Shown: positions 1 through 5,029 of the stretch, in pieces
Layout of the letters: the number at the start of each line of letters is the position of its first letter
Position numbering within the stretch: the first letter of the stretch is position 1
NCBI GenBank assembly: GCA_044344715.1
Contig: JBIJCI010000068.1
Coordinates: 1-6,980, forward strand
Direction: 5' to 3'
Length of the DNA stretch: 6,980 nucleotides
From: F1-60-MAGs027 sp044344715
GTDB lineage: Bacteria > Actinomycetota > Acidimicrobiia > Acidimicrobiales > Ilumatobacteraceae
Position numbers and translations under genes: made by a program
Notes under the pieces: generated by a model
What the model was told of the DNA's origin: nothing
Databases searched by the model: none
Seen by the model: the letters and a program-made list of their open reading frames with translations, nothing else

Positions 1-80
1 CATCTCCGCCCCTTGTGTCGCCGGCCGCGGCGCTCACTGTTCCGTGCGTTCGCCAACCGGCGGACATCCCGACAAGAGAC

Positions 81-85
81 AGGAG
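81..85 (+). promoter_or_regulatory. Ribosome binding site of the 187-aa protein
   Basis: AGGAG lies six bases before the ATG at 92. This decides the start in favour of that ATG over the in-frame ATG at 44, which would add 16 residues of low-complexity, shadow-like sequence. Confidence 0.75.
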
Positions 86-91
86 CCAGCC

Positions 92-655
92 ATGGCACAC
101 ACCACACCACCAACCAAGCCGACCCTCTCGAGGTTCGCCGAACTCATGCATCGGGGCTTCATCAAGGAGGCCCAGCGATCAGGGCTTACCCACATGTACG
201 CCCTTCTGATGCCGAGGCATGCCACGCTGGGAGCACTCGAGCTCCTCGAGCTCAGCCCGCTTCACGCGATCCAGACGGCCCGATCGGGCGATCAGCACAT
301 GACCATCGGCATCCCCGGTGCGAAGTCGCTGGTGATGTTGCCCTTCAGCATCCCGGGGAACCCGTATACCCACCTCAAGCACATGACCCTCCCGAAGGGA
401 ACTGCTGCACTCGCGATGTCGAGCGAGACATGGGTGCACATGGTTCCTCGCGACGAGAACGGAGTCGAGATCGGTGATGTCGACTCCGTCGAGCCGATCA
501 CCGGTTGGAGCACCACGGTCGTGGCACCGCGGGGCCGAACCGTCCACCTGTTCTCCATCGATCAGGGCGACGGGCTTGCCGAACAGGAGGCAACGGATGT
601 GGCCGGCCCGACGCTCGTCGCGCTGAGAGAGGTGACCCTTCGGTCGTCAAGGTAG
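92..655 (+). CDS. Hypothetical protein, 187 aa, element-encoded
   Basis: I do not recognise this family. The ATG at 92 has a clear AGGAG six bases upstream. The protein has no signal peptide, no membrane segment and no cysteines. The first 60 residues look helical (FAELMHRGFIKEAQRSG and a run of Leu-rich helix around 46-56). Residues 70-160 alternate hydrophobic and polar residues as in a beta-rich domain, including SLVMLPFSIPGNPY near 79-92 and WSTTVVAPRGRTVHLFSID near 139-157. A soluble cytoplasmic protein is the safest description. It is followed at 686-717 by a strong terminator hairpin, so it probably ends a transcription unit whose promoter is at or left of the window edge. Codon use matches its neighbours. 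It could be a phage/ICE accessory protein; function unknown. Confidence 0.7.
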   Translation: MAHTTPPTKPTLSRFAELMHRGFIKEAQRSGLTHMYALLMPRHATLGALELLELSPLHAIQTARSGDQHMTIGIPGAKSLVMLPFSIPGNPYTHLKHMTLPKGTAALAMSSETWVHMVPRDENGVEIGDVDSVEPITGWSTTVVAPRGRTVHLFSIDQGDGLAEQEATDVAGPTLVALREVTLRSSR

Positions 656-685
656 GCGCACACAACCAATCCCACAGACATGGTG

Positions 686-720
686 AGAGCCGGTCCCGTT
701 CAGACGGGGCCGGCTCTTTC
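686..720 (+). terminator. Intrinsic terminator after the 187-aa gene
   Basis: A 14-bp stem with one G-T wobble and a TCAG tetraloop spans 686-717: AGAGCCGGTCCCGT pairs with ACGGGGCCGGCTCT. It is followed by a short pyrimidine tail (TTTC). It lies 30 bases after the stop at 655 and before the next gene on the same strand, so it should separate the two transcripts. The T-run is short, as is common in high-GC genomes. Confidence 0.8.
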
Positions 721-771
721 CGCCTGTTGGCGTCTTGTGCGCCGGTCTTGGTGCTTCGGACGGTGATCGGA

Positions 772-1110
772 ATGACCACCTCCATCACATCACATGATCC
801 AGACCACACCCCAGCCCGGCAGCCCACGATCGTGGTCGACGCCCACTACGTCCCGTTTGATCTCGGACAGACCGTGATCACCTCTGCAGCACTCGAAGAT
901 CTCGGCTGGTCAGCCGCCGGCGCTCTCGTCTCGCGACACATCAACTGCGACTGGGGCGACCTCTGCACCGAGGACAAGGAGGCCAACTGGACTGCGATCG
1001 AACAGGGGCTTCGGATCTTCAGCAGGTACGACACCGAAGTCGGAGACTTCTACGTCATCACCGAGTGGGACCGCTCATACACAACGGTGATGCGGGTCTC
1101 CGAGTACTGA
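772..1110 (+). CDS. Small plasmid/ICE-associated protein, 112 aa
   Basis: The conserved part is HINCDWGDL (residues 56-64), then a helix with DKEANWTAIEQGLRIFSRY, then YVITEWDRSYTTVMRVSEY at the C-terminus. From memory this is the pattern (RHxxGDWGDLxxEDxxxN...ITEADRSxTTxLLPxEY) of a small family common on plasmids and conjugative islands. Those proteins are often labelled 'plasmid-related protein' or, misleadingly, 'type I restriction endonuclease subunit M'. No methylase motif is present. Molecular function is unknown. The start is uncertain: ATG at 772 is used, an in-frame GTG at 763 is possible, and neither has a good Shine-Dalgarno site. The first ~20 residues are low-complexity Thr/Pro/His. 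The gene follows the terminator at 686-720, so it needs its own promoter in 718-771. It converges with the next gene, stops five bases apart. Confidence 0.78.
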   Translation: MTTSITSHDPDHTPARQPTIVVDAHYVPFDLGQTVITSAALEDLGWSAAGALVSRHINCDWGDLCTEDKEANWTAIEQGLRIFSRYDTEVGDFYVITEWDRSYTTVMRVSEY

Positions 1111-1115
1111 GACTT

Positions 1116-1358
1116 TCAGATCTCGCCACGGCGTCGGCGGTGTCGTTCGAGACGGATGATCGCGTGGAGCGCTTGTTTCACTGCTAGCTGTAGGTCGAGC
1201 ACCACGGCGAGGCGCGTCGAGGCGAGCGCCTCCAGTCTCGGGTCGTGTACGGCAGCAGCCATCTCCCCTGCCGTGGGGTCGGTGTCGTGGCGGAGCATGT
1301 CGATCACGACGGGGAGGACCTCGCGCTGCTGTGCCAGCAACTCGTCTCGCTCGTTCAT
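1116..1358 (-). CDS. Small helical hypothetical protein, 80 aa
   Basis: An 80-residue protein predicted by eye to be nearly all alpha-helical: MNERDELLAQQREVLPVVIDML, then a segment with MAAAVHDPRLEALASTRLAVVL, then a basic C-terminus (RLERHRRRRGEI). The Asp/Glu/Arg/Leu-rich composition is typical of a real soluble protein; the opposite frames read Ser/Arg-rich shadow sequence. No known domain recognised; a DNA- or protein-binding accessory factor is possible but not shown. The ATG at 1358 has an AGGG about 13 bases upstream, too far for an ideal Shine-Dalgarno. That AGGG belongs to a block shared with the upstream region of the metallopeptidase gene. The gene is divergent from the eight-cysteine protein across the repeat-bearing region 1359-1701 and is convergent with the 112-aa gene. 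Confidence 0.62.
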   Translation of the reverse strand: MNERDELLAQQREVLPVVIDMLRHDTDPTAGEMAAAVHDPRLEALASTRLAVVLDLQLAVKQALHAIIRLERHRRRRGEI

Positions 1359-1401
1359 ACGGATACGGTGACCCTCGGCGCGGGGCGTGCACTCCCCACG
1401 C

Positions 1402-1438
1402 GACGTTTCCCCGAGGGCCCGCGGCTAAGGGAAACGTC
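1402..1438. repeat. Perfect 10-bp inverted repeat with 17-nt loop
   Basis: GACGTTTCCC at 1402-1411 is exactly complementary to GGGAAACGTC at 1429-1438. The loop contains the palindromes GGGCCC and CCGCGG. The right arm is also the start of direct repeat copy 1, and GGGAAACGTC recurs at the start of copy 2 (1577-1586). No T-tract follows on either strand, so this is unlikely to be a plain terminator. Confidence 0.85.
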
Positions 1439-1500
1439 ATTCGACAGAAGAGCCAGCAAACACAGGCGTTTCAGCGAGAAGGCAACTGGCAACCGACGGC
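1428..1500 (+). repeat. 73-bp direct repeat, copy 1
   Basis: It aligns without gaps to 1576-1648 at a 148-bp period. The first 15 bases match at 14 of 15, a six-base stretch (1443-1448) is divergent, and the last 52 bases (1449-1500) are identical. Each copy contains GGCAACTGGCAAC, which is a doubled GTTGCC on the other strand, and a GAAACG/CGTTTC inverted pair (1431-1436, 1467-1472). Confidence 0.92.
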
Positions 1501-1515
1501 GCATCGACTGCGCCG
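1497..1515. repeat. 7-bp perfect hairpin between the direct repeats
   Basis: CGGCGCA, loop TCGAC, TGCGCCG. It starts in the last bases of direct repeat copy 1. It is followed on the plus strand by GAAAAGG rather than a T-run, so a terminator role on that strand is doubtful. Confidence 0.7.
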
Positions 1516-1535
1516 AAAAGGCCCATTCTGTGTAC

Positions 1536-1579
1536 CCCTGAGAGCGGGCCGTTCGTAGCGACATCACCCGACCTCAGGG
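1536..1579. repeat. 7-bp inverted repeat spanning into copy 2
   Basis: CCCTGAG at 1536-1542 is complementary to CTCAGGG at 1573-1579, with a 30-base interval. The right arm overlaps the start of direct repeat copy 2. Copy 1 has TAAGGG at the equivalent position and lacks this partner. Confidence 0.6.
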
Positions 1580-1648
1580 AAACGTCCTTCTCGCAGAGAG
1601 CCAGCAAACACAGGCGTTTCAGCGAGAAGGCAACTGGCAACCGACGGC
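1576..1648 (+). repeat. 73-bp direct repeat, copy 2
   Basis: This is the second copy of the unit at 1428-1500. It differs in the short stretch at 1591-1596 and at one base just before it. Here the local sequence CCTTCTCGC (1586-1594) is a perfect complement of GCGAGAAGG (1622-1630) further along the same copy. Copy 1 cannot form this pairing. Confidence 0.92.
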
Positions 1649-1701
1649 ACGGACAAGCCGCAACACATAGATGTAGATGCAACGCGGACTGTGCGACAGG
1701 C

Positions 1702-2142
1702 ATGGGAAGCGGCATCGTCACCCTCGTGGACGCTTCTGCTACCCCGCCGCGGTACCCCATCTGTCTGGAACTCTTCGGACAGGGAAGTCTGGTCATGGTG
1801 TGCTCGGCGGCGTGCACTGACGCACTCGAGGACGACTGGTACCCGGGCGTCCGATTCACCTACATGGCGAGACCAACGCTGCGCACGGGAACGTGCGCAG
1901 CGTGCATCGTCTGCGGTCGGACGGTGGTCATGCCCAAGGACTGCCTGCTCCACGACGGCGAGTGCCCCGAGCAGCAGTGGATCCTCACGCTGTCTGGGAT
2001 GGCGACGGCGACGCTCGCCTACGAGCTGTTCGGCCGGACGCTCGGTGAGCGGATGCTGATCACCGTCGAGTTACAGGTGCGACGACGGCCGGGGACCGAT
2101 CCTCTCGCGATGCTCCGCAGGCTCAAACCCAAGGATCAGTAG
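1702..2142 (+). CDS. Eight-cysteine putative zinc-binding protein, 146 aa
   Basis: Not a family I can name. Cysteines lie at 21, 34, 38, 65, 68, 71, 81 and 88, giving C-x12-C-x3-C and CxxCxxC-x9-C-x6-C. This spacing suggests two metal-binding knuckles in the first 90 residues; the first loosely recalls a TRASH-like CSxxC treble-clef motif. After residue 90 cysteines stop and a helical, then basic tail follows (LQVRRRPGTDP, MLRRLKPKDQ). There is no signal peptide, so a cytoplasmic nucleic-acid- or protein-binding role is the likeliest inference. The ATG at 1702 has only a poorly placed ACAGG just before it, so the start could differ. The gene is divergent from the 80-aa gene across the direct-repeat region. 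Its last codons overlap the metallopeptidase stop on the other strand by seven bases. Confidence 0.68.
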   Translation: MGSGIVTLVDASATPPRYPICLELFGQGSLVMVCSAACTDALEDDWYPGVRFTYMARPTLRTGTCAACIVCGRTVVMPKDCLLHDGECPEQQWILTLSGMATATLAYELFGRTLGERMLITVELQVRRRPGTDPLAMLRRLKPKDQ

Positions 2143-2864
2143 CCACACCCGAGCGATGCAAGGTGGCGTAGCCCCGCCACGTCCCCCGCTCCCATCGACC
2201 CTGTCGACCGCGAGATGAGCGGGGTCATCATCGAGTCTGGGTGGGTCGTGTGGTCGAGGCCGAGTACGTGGAGGAACTCGTGTGTGAAGAGCGCACCACG
2301 GGAGAAGTACCCAAGGCCCGGCCGGTAGTCCCCCAGGTTGGCGACGTCGATGAACACATACCCCGCGTAGGCGAGATCACTGTCGCCGTCGCCGGGGATG
2401 CTGAAGTTCCCGCCCACGGCCGCTGTTCTCGGGAGCGTCAGGTCGGTGTCGCCCACCTCGCCGAAGTACACCACGACGTCAAACTCACCCTCTGCGCCGA
2501 GCATGTCGCGCCCCCACTGGTGTGTCGGGATGATGCTCGTCGATCCAGCACTCGCCAGTGTGTAAGGAGTCTCTGAGGAGATCTCGGCGACCACGGAGCG
2601 AAGTTCACTCAACACCTCGGTCTCCAGCAGGGCCGTCAGTCTTGAAGCGTTGACCCCGACGCTGATCGACTCCCGGCAGTCCCAAGCCACCGGGCTCGAG
2701 CGCTCACGGTGAAGGAACGCGTACGGAGGATCTCCCCTCCCGCTCGCCACGGTGAGCGGGAGGGACCCCACAGCCCATGTTGTGATGCTGACGCATGCCA
2801 GCATCACGGTGATGGCGTCGCTGAGCGACGCGATCGGGCCAGTGAGAGTGCGCAGGCGTCTCAT
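2136..2864 (-). CDS. Secreted or membrane-anchored matrixin-like (M10-type) metallopeptidase
   Basis: A probable zinc endopeptidase of the metzincin clan. HEFLHVLGLDH at residues 195-205 supplies the HExxHxxGxxH signature (zinc ligands His195, His199, His205; catalytic Glu196). It is followed by SMM at 211-213 as the Met-turn, at the short distance typical of matrixins. The N-terminus has basic residues (MRRLRT) then a hydrophobic stretch around 17-40, so export by signal peptide or retention by an N-terminal anchor is likely. The length of about 242 aa suits a catalytic domain without C-terminal modules. A single Cys near residue 63 (WDCRES) could be pro-segment-like but this is speculative. 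Start: ATG at 2864 is used; a GTG two codons upstream (2870) has AAGGG at seven bases and may be the real start. It is divergent from the PIN gene and tail-overlaps the eight-cysteine gene. Confidence 0.85.
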   Translation of the reverse strand: MRRLRTLTGPIASLSDAITVMLACVSITTWAVGSLPLTVASGRGDPPYAFLHRERSSPVAWDCRESISVGVNASRLTALLETEVLSELRSVVAEISSETPYTLASAGSTSIIPTHQWGRDMLGAEGEFDVVVYFGEVGDTDLTLPRTAAVGGNFSIPGDGDSDLAYAGYVFIDVANLGDYRPGLGYFSRGALFTHEFLHVLGLDHTTHPDSMMTPLISRSTGSMGAGDVAGLRHLASLGCGY

Positions 2865-2908
2865 GCCCACACCGTGACCCTTGGGGTCGGCGCGACACAC
2901 CCTGTCGG

Positions 2909-2914
2909 TACGTT
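2909..2914 (+). promoter_or_regulatory. Candidate leaderless -10 element of the PIN gene
   Basis: TACGTT matches the actinobacterial TANNNT -10 pattern. It sits exactly at -12 to -7 relative to the ATG at 2921, which would place the transcription start on the A of the start codon. No Shine-Dalgarno is present, which fits leaderless translation. No good -35 is visible. Confidence 0.4.
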
Positions 2915-2920
2915 GGCGAC

Positions 2921-3433
2921 ATGAGATACACAATCGACACCTCAGTCGTCATCGCAGCCGACAAACGAGAGGAGGAACACGACCTTCCTTCAATCGATCG
3001 CCTGATCGAACTCGGCCACGAGGGCACCGTAGATCTACAACTCGCCGAAGCGTACGAACGGGACTTCGCTCGTTTCTCCGACCACGATGCCCGTCTGCAA
3101 CGACTCGACTGGCTTGCCAAGAGCCCGGTCGCCACGAGGCGCGCGAGTGGCGCGTTTCGGCTCGATGTCAGCGAACTGGACGGGAACGATCTGCTGGCCG
3201 ACGATGTTGCCCATCTCGACAAGGCCCTGATCGATCTACTTGGGATCCGCGGAGAACCTTCGGCGAAGGCCTACTCAGACATCGACCACCTGATCGCGCA
3301 CTACATGTCCGGCGCAGACGCGTTCATCACCGTCGACTCGAAGACGATTCTCTGCCATCACGAGGCGCTCGCTGAGCTCGGGATCGTGGTGCTCACTCCT
3401 GCCGAGGCAGTCGTGCGCGCCGAGACGCGCTGA
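2921..3433 (+). CDS. Solitary PIN-domain protein (VapC-like RNase)
   Basis: PIN-domain proteins are Mg2+-dependent RNases, often the toxins of type II toxin-antitoxin systems. The expected acidic residues are visible: Asp6 in IDTSVVIAAD, Glu43 in LAEAYERD, Asp120/Asp122 in SDIDHLIAHY, and Asp139 in AFITVDSKTIL. At 170 aa it is longer than a typical VapC (about 130). The extra sequence lies in the middle (residues 50-110), where it is charged and helical. No antitoxin gene precedes or follows: 56 bases separate it from the divergent metallopeptidase start, and 18 bases from the convergent integrase stop. The upstream sequence suggests a leaderless transcript. It may be a standalone RNase, a defence effector, or a toxin neutralised in trans. 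Confidence 0.83.
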   Translation: MRYTIDTSVVIAADKREEEHDLPSIDRLIELGHEGTVDLQLAEAYERDFARFSDHDARLQRLDWLAKSPVATRRASGAFRLDVSELDGNDLLADDVAHLDKALIDLLGIRGEPSAKAYSDIDHLIAHYMSGADAFITVDSKTILCHHEALAELGIVVLTPAEAVVRAETR

Positions 3434-3451
3434 ACCGTCGGCCGCCTCACC

Positions 3452-4681
3452 TCATGCCTCGGGCTTGCCGACACGTTCCCAGTACTCCGCGATTCCGCGG
3501 CGGCGTTCTGGCCGGACGTGTCGGTACAGCATGTCGGTTACGCCCACATGTTGGTGGCCGAGCATGTCGCAGACTTCCTGAACGTCGACACCCTCCGAGA
3601 GCAGGCGTGTCGCCGCATAGTGGCGCATGTCGTGCGGCGTGAGCGACGGGTCGAGCCCGAGCAGGGTCCGAGTCGGCTTCCAGACGCGTTCGCGGAAGTT
3701 GTCCGGTCGGAGGACCTTCCCCTCGATCGAGGTGAAGATGGGTTCGGTCGGTCGCTTCCCGTCGCACAACAGACGGAGCTCATCGGCGAGCCACTTCGGG
3801 AGGTTGATGCGGCGCTTGCCGGCCTTCGTCTTCGTCGTACGATGGATGGCACTAGATCCACCCTGGAGGCGCTTGCTGCGCGTGCTGAGACTACGCGACA
3901 CGTTGAGCTGGTCCTTCGACGAATCGAAGTCGCGAACCTGTAGTGCCGCCGCTTCGCCCATGCGTAGGCCGATCGTCGTCTGCAGCAGGACGAGACGGCG
4001 AAAGTGTTCGGGGACGGTCTTGATGATCGCAGCGACGTCGTCGTCTGTGAGATCCACGCGGGGGTCGAGGGATACCTCGACCGCTGGCTCGATGTAGGCC
4101 TCGGCGGTCGGGTCAACGGACACGAGGCCGTCCCGCTTGGCATAGAAGAAGATGTCTCGAAGCAGGGCCCGGGACTTCCTCGCCGTTTCGATTCCGTCTG
4201 TCCAACCCGGGTGCGGGAGCATCGGCTCGCCGTCCTCGTCGAGGAGGAAGGCCCCGTTCTCGTCGCGGCCCGCGTGGGTGATCGTCTTGTAGAACGCCTC
4301 GATGTCAGCCGGCGAGATTGAGCGCAGCGGTCGAGAGCCGAGTTGAGGCGCGATCCAGGTATTCCAGAGACCTTCGCGTGTGGCGAGCACGGATGGGGAC
4401 ACCTTCTGCTGGGTCTTGCGCGAGATGGTCTTCTTCGAGGCGTAGCCCTTCGCGAAGTAGTCGGCGAGTGTCGCGCCAGCGGGCTTGCGCGTCCGCTTCG
4501 CAGCCTTGCGGGCCTTCGACTTCTGGGCAGTGCGGACCTCGGCGAGGAAGCGTTCCGCGACGGCCTTCTCCTTCATCCCGAATGACTTGCTGCGACGCTT
4601 GTTGCCGGCGCGCCAGCGGACCCGCCAGCCAATGTGATGACCGGCTCGGTCGAATGTCTCGGTGATCGAGGCGTCGGCCAT
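3452..4681 (-). CDS. int: Tyrosine recombinase / phage-type integrase
   Basis: A full-length 409-aa site-specific recombinase that would integrate and, with the excisionase, excise the element. Residues 1-60 are basic and form a probable arm-binding domain (WRVRWRAGNKRRSKSF). Residues 70-200 are the SAM-like core-binding domain. The catalytic domain follows, with Arg240 (GLRMGE), a Lys-rich beta turn near 283-291 (TKTKAGKRR), His350 and Arg353 in HDMRH, His376 in MLGH and the nucleophile Tyr386 in DMLYRHV. No key residue is missing. The ATG at 4681 lies one base after the excisionase stop, so the two are probably cotranscribed and translationally coupled. It faces away from the tRNA and converges with the PIN gene. 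Confidence 0.96.
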   Translation of the reverse strand: MADASITETFDRAGHHIGWRVRWRAGNKRRSKSFGMKEKAVAERFLAEVRTAQKSKARKAAKRTRKPAGATLADYFAKGYASKKTISRKTQQKVSPSVLATREGLWNTWIAPQLGSRPLRSISPADIEAFYKTITHAGRDENGAFLLDEDGEPMLPHPGWTDGIETARKSRALLRDIFFYAKRDGLVSVDPTAEAYIEPAVEVSLDPRVDLTDDDVAAIIKTVPEHFRRLVLLQTTIGLRMGEAAALQVRDFDSSKDQLNVSRSLSTRSKRLQGGSSAIHRTTKTKAGKRRINLPKWLADELRLLCDGKRPTEPIFTSIEGKVLRPDNFRERVWKPTRTLLGLDPSLTPHDMRHYAATRLLSEGVDVQEVCDMLGHQHVGVTDMLYRHVRPERRRGIAEYWERVGKPEA

Positions 4682-4682
4682 C

Positions 4683-4898
4683 TCAGATCACCGCCCCGAA
4701 TACGACGACCCCGAAGCGGGATGCGTCCATGTAGGCGTCGAGGTCGGCGACCTCGAACAGGTAGGCGCGGGCGGGCTGGTAGTGGGCCAGGCGACGGCTG
4801 CGGACCGCGCGACGAAGCGTCTTCGTCGACACGCCACAGTAGGTCGCGGCCTCCTCGATCGTGAGGTATGTCTTGGGGGTGGTGCCGGTGGTTGTCAT
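4683..4898 (-). CDS. xis: Excisionase-family DNA-binding protein (HTH_17 / MerR-type)
   Basis: A 71-aa protein with YLTIEEAATYCGVSTKTLRR, the winged-helix signature of the excisionase/HTH_17 family, followed by the wing and FEVADLDAYMDA. Such proteins bind and bend DNA next to the attachment site and direct the integrase toward excision; some also regulate int. The ATG at 4898 is preferred over an in-frame GTG at 4910 because the family normally starts a few residues before the helix-turn-helix; neither has a clear Shine-Dalgarno. The hydrophobic C-terminal end (FGVVVFGAVI) is unusual for the family. It lies immediately upstream of int with a one-base gap, and the tRNA is 131 bp further upstream. 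Confidence 0.88.
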   Translation of the reverse strand: MTTTGTTPKTYLTIEEAATYCGVSTKTLRRAVRSRRLAHYQPARAYLFEVADLDAYMDASRFGVVVFGAVI

Positions 4899-4956
4899 GG
4901 CACACGACACGATGACGGTGGCGCGAGCCAGCGCACTCCCCGCATGGGTGATCCCA

Positions 4957-4984
4957 GAACTTGGACCACCGAAGTTGGACCATC
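4957..4984. repeat. Tandem 14-bp repeat beside the attachment region
   Basis: GAACTTGGACCACC (4957-4970) is followed immediately by GAAGTTGGACCATC (4971-4984), 12 of 14 identical. It lies between the excisionase gene and the tRNA 3' end, where recombination-directionality factors and integrase arm domains usually bind, so these are candidate Xis or arm-type sites. Confidence 0.6.
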
Positions 4985-5017
4985 GGGTTCCGAAGGCCGC
5001 CAGACCCTCGGAAACCC
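4985..5017 (-). terminator. Hairpin downstream of tRNA-Val
   Basis: GGGTTCCGA (4985-4993) is complementary to TCGGAAACCC (5008-5017) with one bulged A and a 14-base loop. It lies 12 bases beyond the tRNA 3' end, so it could terminate the tRNA transcript or act in 3' processing. No T-run follows on the minus strand. It may instead be part of the recombination site. Confidence 0.4.
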
Positions 5018-5029
5018 TTGTCCTAGTTG

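Larger units (their letters stand above)
1359..1701. other. 343-bp non-coding, structure-dense divergent intergenic region
   Basis: This stretch separates two divergently read genes. In order it holds a small hairpin (GCGTG at 1385-1389 with CACGC at 1397-1401), a perfect 10-bp inverted repeat (1402-1438), a 73-bp direct repeat (1428-1500), a 7-bp hairpin (1497-1515), a 7-bp inverted repeat (1536-1579), the second 73-bp direct repeat (1576-1648), and a TAGATGTAGATG doublet (1668-1679) that could contain a -10 element for the rightward gene. Open frames through it are overlapping, repetitive in translation and lack ribosome sites. It may act as a bidirectional regulatory region, an origin or transfer site, or the template of a structured RNA. 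Confidence 0.65.

Noticed and set aside
1..91. Left edge of the window, searched for a gene end or attachment site
   Set aside because: Nothing beyond the ribosome site at 81-85 is recognisable, and no copy of the tRNA 3' end is present.
631..645. Third occurrence of GTGACCCT followed by a CGG-rich block
   Set aside because: It lies inside the coding end of the 187-aa gene, at no start codon, and the CGGCGCG part matches poorly; chance is the simpler explanation.
1428..1648. CRISPR-like array
   Set aside because: Only two copies, repeat of 73 bp with an internally divergent stretch, a 75-bp interval and no cas genes.
1668..1679. TAGATGTAGATG as a definite promoter of the eight-cysteine gene
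   Set aside because: It could hold a -10 hexamer, but no convincing -35 lies at the right spacing, so it is mentioned only within the intergenic entry.
1355..1859. Two minus-strand open frames (1355-1567, 1437-1859) sharing the peptide RRLPVAFSLKRLCLLAL
   Set aside because: The shared peptide is only the translation of the identical 52-bp direct repeat. The DNA is identical at all codon positions, the period is not a multiple of three, the frames overlap each other and the 146-aa gene, and neither has a ribosome site.
2241..2576. Plus-strand 111-aa open frame
   Set aside because: It lies wholly within and antisense to the metallopeptidase, whose zinc-binding motif is clearly in the other strand.
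3538..4143. Minus-strand 201-aa frame inside the integrase
   Set aside because: Ser/Arg/Thr-rich composition typical of an out-of-frame shadow of a high-GC gene; the integrase frame holds the catalytic motifs.
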